From Acidisarcina sp963790505 (GTDB lineage Bacteria > Acidobacteriota > Terriglobia > Terriglobales > Acidobacteriaceae): a stretch of DNA of 64,000 bases. Below the pieces are notes generated by a model, which was not told the DNA's origin, did not search any database, and saw only the letters and a program-made list of their open reading frames with translations. A program made the translations under genes and the position numbers. Below are positions 60,544 through 64,000 of the stretch, in pieces. Every line of letters starts with the position of its first letter. Within the stretch, counting starts at the first letter, position 1. The DNA lies in assembly GCA_963790505.1 (NCBI GenBank), contig CAWBOT010000004.1, positions 496,001-560,000 of the forward strand, read 5' to 3'.

Positions 60544-61716
60544 TCAGCGGCCACCCTGGAGTAGTTCGCATGCCCGTTGCAGCTCGTCGTCGCGCTTGGC
60601 GAAGCAGAAGCGCAGTAGATTTTCACCGCGCCCTTCATGAAAGAAGGCGGTGCCGGCGACGGCGGCGACGCCTCGTTCGCGGAGCAGGGTTCGGGCCTTT
60701 TCTTTTGCGTTGCGGCCGGCGAGCGAAGAGACGTCGGCGAGGACGTAATAGGCGCCGGATGGAACATAGGGCGAAAATCCGGCGGCGGCGAGAGCGGAAC
60801 AGAGCAGATCGCGCTTGGCCTGATATTCCGAGGCAAGGCCGGTATAGAAAGAGACGGGAAGCTCCAGCAGGCCGGCAGCCGCTCCGTGCTGGAATGGCGA
60901 GGGCGCGCAGACGTAAGTCAGATCGTGGAAGTAGGCGATCGACGGCATCCAACGGGGGCTGGCGGTCAGGTAGCCGATGCGCCAGCCAGTGATGCTGAAG
61001 GTCTTGGAAAGCCCGGAGACCGAGATGGTGCGCTCGGCCATGCCGGGGAGCGTCGCCGGACTGATATGTTCGGTGCCGTCGAAGACGAAATATTCGTAGA
61101 TCTCATCGGTGAAGAGAAAGAGATCATGTTCCTCGGCGATGGCGGCGACGGCTTCGAGCTCGGTGCGGGAGAAGACCTTGCCGCAGGGGTTCGAGGGCGA
61201 ATTGATTAGCAGCGCCCGGGTTTTCGGGGTGATTGCGGCGCGGAGCCGGTCGAGATCGAGCGCCCAGGTTCCAAGCGCCAGCGGGACGGCGACAGGCTGG
61301 ATTCCCAGTGCCGTCATCGTGTTGAGGTGGTAACCGTAGAACGGCTCGAAGAGGACGACCTCATCGCCGGGATCGAGCAATGCCAACAACGCGGCGTAAA
61401 AGCCGCCGGTTGCGCCCGAGGTGACGAGCACCTCCGATGCGGGGTCGACAGTGAGATGATTATCGCGCTCCAGCTTTCGCGCGATCGCCTCGCGCAATGG
61501 CGCGATCCCATCGAGGCGGGTATAGATGTTGTTGCCTTCGCGAATGGCGTTGATAGCGCCGTCGACAACGGCTGGAGGCACCTCGGTGTCGCAGACTCCC
61601 TGGGCGAGGTTCACGCCGCCGACCCGGTCGCATTCCATGGTCATGGCGCGGATTTCGGATTGCTCCAGGTGGGGCGCAATCCTGCTTAAGCGAAGATGCG
61701 ATGTCGCGGTTCCCAT
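60544..61716 (-). CDS. PLP-dependent aminotransferase, class I/II
   Basis: 390 aa from the ATG at 61716; a GTG at 61734 would add six residues. Fold type I: GVNLAQGVCDTEVPPAVVDGAINAIREGNNIYTRLDGIAPLREAIARKL, TSGATGGFYAALLALLDPGDEVVLFEPFYGYH, LINSPSNPCGKVFSRTEL, FLFTDEIYEYFVFDG, and the PLP lysine in SGLSKTFSITGWRIGYL. The substrate may be an aromatic or branched-chain amino acid or a kynurenine-type compound. It is a single leftward gene near the TolC gene, with no pathway partner visible. Confidence 0.92.
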   Translation of the reverse strand: MGTATSHLRLSRIAPHLEQSEIRAMTMECDRVGGVNLAQGVCDTEVPPAVVDGAINAIREGNNIYTRLDGIAPLREAIARKLERDNHLTVDPASEVLVTSGATGGFYAALLALLDPGDEVVLFEPFYGYHLNTMTALGIQPVAVPLALGTWALDLDRLRAAITPKTRALLINSPSNPCGKVFSRTELEAVAAIAEEHDLFLFTDEIYEYFVFDGTEHISPATLPGMAERTISVSGLSKTFSITGWRIGYLTASPRWMPSIAYFHDLTYVCAPSPFQHGAAAGLLELPVSFYTGLASEYQAKRDLLCSALAAAGFSPYVPSGAYYVLADVSSLAGRNAKEKARTLLRERGVAAVAGTAFFHEGRGENLLRFCFAKRDDELQRACELLQGGR

Positions 61717-61815
61717 ACGAATTAGGTTTACCACGGCGGGTCGATTTTTGCTGGAGGAGCGACGTCCTTGCGATCTTCATCGCTCCCTTAGCTGTTCGCC
61801 GTTAAGATTCCTTGT

Positions 61816-62154
61816 ATGAGCCTACGAATTGCGCTGGGAGTTCTATTCTTTGCCGCAGTGTTAGAGGCGGCGGGCGACGCTTTGGTCCGGCATGGATTGC
61901 ACGCGCAGGGGCAGGCGGCCAGAGTGGCATTCTTTGCCGTTGGCGCGGTGACGCTGTTCGGCTACGGCTATGTGGTCAATGCGCCGCCGTGGGATTTCGG
62001 GAAGCTGCTCGGGGTCTACGTGGTCTTCTTTTTCGTGGTCGCCCAGCTGATCAACTGGATCTTCTTTCACCAGCGCCCCAGCGGCGCGATTCTGCTCGGC
62101 GGCGCATTGATTGTCGCGGGCGGCGCGGTCATCTCCTACTCGTCATTTCGTTGA
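61816..62154 (+). CDS. small four-helix membrane protein
   Basis: 112 aa with four hydrophobic segments: LRIALGVLFFAAVLEAAGDALV, ARVAFFAVGAVTLFGYGYVV, LLGVYVVFFFVVAQLINWIFF and AILLGGALIVAGGAVISYSSF. The first helix contains EAAGDALVRHGL, similar to the acidic residue in helix 1 of small multidrug resistance proteins. SMR-like or EamA-half-like transport is possible but unproven. It overlaps the convergent gene at its 3' end by 19 bases. Confidence 0.7.
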   Translation: MSLRIALGVLFFAAVLEAAGDALVRHGLHAQGQAARVAFFAVGAVTLFGYGYVVNAPPWDFGKLLGVYVVFFFVVAQLINWIFFHQRPSGAILLGGALIVAGGAVISYSSFR

Positions 62155-62480
62155 CTCGTTTCGGCATCGGCGTCGGATCGAGATGGCGGAAAGAAGAGCC
62201 ATGTGACGACCAAAGCGACGGTCGCGTACAGGACGATGTTCGCCAGCACCCCAGCCGCGAGCGGCCCGGGTTGATCGCGCAGCGGCGCTTGCGACCCATT
62301 ATCGAAATGCAATTGCATCAAGTCTCCAAAGAAGAGCAGGGGCGGTCCGAGATCGAGGGAGGCCTCGAAGAGCCAGGAAGACGGGCGAGCGGTGAGCAGG
62401 TGGAGACTGCCAAACTGCGCCGCCGTCAGCAAGAGAACGGCAATTACCGTCCAGGCGAATACCTTCCAGTAGCGGTTCAC
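62136..62480 (-). CDS. hypothetical membrane protein
   Basis: 114 aa from the GTG at 62480 (AAAGG about eight bases upstream). The longer form to 62567 would overlap the VWA gene end by 41 bases and add a disordered charged leader. Two TM segments are clear (VFAWTVIAVLLLTAAQFGSLHLL and VLANIVLYATVALVVTWLFF), with LGPPLLFFGDLMQLHFDNG between them. No family recognised. It overlaps the small membrane gene by 19 bases in convergent fashion. Confidence 0.65.
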   Translation of the reverse strand: MNRYWKVFAWTVIAVLLLTAAQFGSLHLLTARPSSWLFEASLDLGPPLLFFGDLMQLHFDNGSQAPLRDQPGPLAAGVLANIVLYATVALVVTWLFFPPSRSDADAETSQRNDE

Positions 62481-62526
62481 ACGGCCGCCTTTCTTTTCAT
62501 TGGGGTCCGGGCTTTCGGACGAGGTT

Positions 62527-63843
62527 TCATTTCTTGTGCTTCTCCGGTTTGGGGAGGAAGTAGCCACGGCGAGCCTGCAGGTCCACTCCGTCGCGGTCGA
62601 CCTTCACTTTCAAGCGATGATAGCTGCCGTCCTGCTTGACGTTGTCGAGGGAGAGTTCGAGGACATAGATATACTCTGGCGGCTCGGTAAGGGACTTCAT
62701 GCCGGCGTCGAGATCGTTGCTGTTGTGAAAGAAGACGCCGCCGGTCCCGTTGGCGAGCTCCGACAAGGGGTTCTCGGCTGCCTCCTGCGATCTGCGGCGG
62801 ATGTCGGACTGATACTGGGGGTCGCCAATCACATGGTCGCTGGCGGTCACGCTGGTGGTGTACAGTCCGCGCGCATCGATAGTGTTGATCGTCACGTTGG
62901 CCTGGGCGGCGATGTCGATGATCTGCGATTCCGAGGTCAGGGTGTCTGGCTCGACGGTGAGGAACCCGGGCGACACCAGAACCAGTGTGCGCTGGCCGGG
63001 CAGAGCGGCCACCCGGCGCACGATTTCGCGGAGGACGGTGTAAGTTGCCTGAATATCCTGGCGGCCTACCATCTGCACCTGCATTGCGGTTGACTCCGCC
63101 ATTCTCTCGGCCTGATCGATGTCGCGCTGCCGATCCATCTCCGGGTGGCAGGTGAAGACTTGACGGACTGCGTCGGCAAGCGCCGAGCTATCGTGCCTGT
63201 TCTCGATCAGATCGGCCTGGTAATACTGGATATTCGGGCAATCGGCGTTGCTGGACCGGAAGAGGGACCTCAATTTCAGCCCCATGATCGCGTCTTTCAA
63301 CTTGACGCGATCACGGGTGAGGCCACTGTTGGTCTTCCCCGAGATGGAGACCACGGCAGCCATGTCCGAGTCGCTCAGTGAGGTGTCGACGGCCTTCACA
63401 CCGGCCTTCTGCGAGTTCAGCAGGTCTTCGGCGCTGAGGTGCATGTCGTCAAAGAGGAAGACGACGAATCTTTGGGGAACTGACGGCGGCGGAGGCGGTG
63501 GGCCAGCTTCAGCGAGTGGCGGTTGCATGCTGGCGGCGCCGAATGCGCCGCGTGTCTCGATAGTGATTCCGGATACTGGCCTGGGTTTGTCGTTGTCGAA
63601 AACCTGGAAATCTTCTTTTTTCAGGTCGCCCACCGCTTGGCCCTGTTTGTCGCGGACGACCACCGGCACCAGCACCTTCTGAACGTTGACCACAATCGTC
63701 GGGGGAGCTTCCTGTGGGGGGTTCGGCTGCTGTGCGAGACAGGGCGAGGCCAGCCCAGGGACGAGGAGACAGAGAGCGAGGGCCGCGCGGGAATCGGGCC
63801 CCAGACTGAATTTCCTTCGAGCGGTGAAGTTGAGAGATAACAT
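62527..63843 (-). CDS. exported VWA-domain protein (VWFA-related)
   Basis: 438 aa from the ATG at 63843, giving a signal peptide (LGPDSRAALALCLLVPGLASPCLAQQ) after a basic leader. The opening PTIVVNVQKVLVPVVVRDKQGQAVGDLKKEDFQVFDNDKPRPVSGITIETRG is the beta-sandwich N-domain found with Acidobacteria VWFA-related proteins. The VWA fold follows with RFVVFLFDDMHLSAEDLLNSQKAGVKAV (MIDAS-like, DDMHLS) and QRTLVLVSPGFLTVEPD. The MIDAS D-x-S-x-S is altered, so metal binding is uncertain. It ends YIYVLELSLDNVKQDGSYHRLKVKVDRDGVDLQARRGYF, a typical family C-terminus. Likely periplasmic. Confidence 0.88.
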   Translation of the reverse strand: MLSLNFTARRKFSLGPDSRAALALCLLVPGLASPCLAQQPNPPQEAPPTIVVNVQKVLVPVVVRDKQGQAVGDLKKEDFQVFDNDKPRPVSGITIETRGAFGAASMQPPLAEAGPPPPPPSVPQRFVVFLFDDMHLSAEDLLNSQKAGVKAVDTSLSDSDMAAVVSISGKTNSGLTRDRVKLKDAIMGLKLRSLFRSSNADCPNIQYYQADLIENRHDSSALADAVRQVFTCHPEMDRQRDIDQAERMAESTAMQVQMVGRQDIQATYTVLREIVRRVAALPGQRTLVLVSPGFLTVEPDTLTSESQIIDIAAQANVTINTIDARGLYTTSVTASDHVIGDPQYQSDIRRRSQEAAENPLSELANGTGGVFFHNSNDLDAGMKSLTEPPEYIYVLELSLDNVKQDGSYHRLKVKVDRDGVDLQARRGYFLPKPEKHKK

Positions 63844-63968
63844 CCGCGTGGATGAGTTTATACGCTGAAGGACGCGGGGTTGGGCAGAATGATTTGAGAG
63901 CCGGCAGGACAGAGGGAACCAGGGGGTTGAACTTCGATACAATTTGAGAGAGGACCAGTCTAACTGCC

Positions 63969-64000
63969 ATGTTTGCTTCGCTCCGTATCCGCGGGATTCT
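63969..64000 (+). CDS. possible gene start at the window edge
   Basis: The ATG at 63969 starts MFASLRIRGI and runs off the window; GAGAGG lies about 15 bases upstream. It is too short to identify. The opening is similar in style to MFS transporters, but this is weak. Confidence 0.25.
   Translation, partial: MFASLRIRGI

Noticed and set aside
1..64000. CRISPR arrays, insertion sequences, prophage, tRNA or rRNA genes
   Set aside because: No regularly spaced repeats, transposase or integrase proteins, or cloverleaf and rRNA-like sequences were seen on reading; short tRNAs could still be missed by eye.

Overview
The window looks like the chromosomal replication-origin neighbourhood of a high-GC Acidobacteriota, most likely class Terriglobia (Granulicella, Edaphobacter or Terriglobus-like). 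The evidence is the block jag, yidC, yidD, rnpA, rpmH | dnaA ... dnaN with mnmE nearby, together with exported Ig-like, PD40 propeller and VWA proteins that are common in that class. The genus assignment is inference from protein style, not a search result.

Region 1 (1-29.4 kb) is a surface polysaccharide locus. It has five glycosyltransferase or FkbM-type genes, a B12-radical SAM protein, two pectate-lyase-fold exported proteins, a methyltransferase, a hexapeptide acyltransferase, a Wzz-type chain-length protein, a Wzy-like polymerase, a Wzx-like flippase and an OafA-type acyltransferase. These are followed by a CDP-6-deoxyhexose branch (rfbH, rfbF, rfbG and an epimerase). A second sugar module consists of a NeuB-family synthase without its usual C-terminal domain, a KdsC-like phosphatase, a GmhA-like isomerase, a second FkbM protein with a nucleotide-binding N-terminus, an SDR, a Gfo/Idh/MocA oxidoreductase, a TIM-barrel isomerase and a TPP enzyme of the YerE/acetolactate-synthase type. 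Together these suggest a lipid-linked repeat unit built with CDP-sugars, possibly deoxy or branched, then flipped, polymerised, length-controlled and acetylated.

Region 2 (29.5-41 kb) is the origin region. On the minus strand lie mnmE, a single-domain response regulator, a Crp/Fnr regulator, jag, yidC, yidD, rnpA and rpmH. dnaA and dnaN run on the plus strand. Between dnaA and dnaN sit a DUF433 pseudogene, an alkD-like gene and a 0.7-kb spacer. That spacer contains DnaA-box-like sequences and a DnaA-trio-like element, so it is the best oriC candidate.

Region 3 (41-49.8 kb) has an Ig-like exported protein, era, a VapBC pair with an inverted-repeat operator, a cupin protein, a BrnA antitoxin with only the tail of BrnT, a retropepsin-like protease pair, a small RHH-like protein beside interleaved inverted repeats, and corC, ybeY and phoH.

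Region 4 (50-64 kb) is mostly metabolic and envelope genes: a serine beta-lactamase-like hydrolase and a PD40 protein with near-identical leaders, a peroxiredoxin, an OFA-family transporter with a 40-aa partner, a STAS protein, a Rieske oxygenase, rpsT, a VOC-PP2C fusion, a TolC-family protein, an aminotransferase, two small membrane proteins and a VWA protein. A parS-like palindrome lies just upstream of rpsT.

Nine apparent single-base indels, mostly in short homopolymers, break five genes, including the normally essential yidC. Most are probably sequence errors. Five of them cluster at 27.1-29.1 kb.
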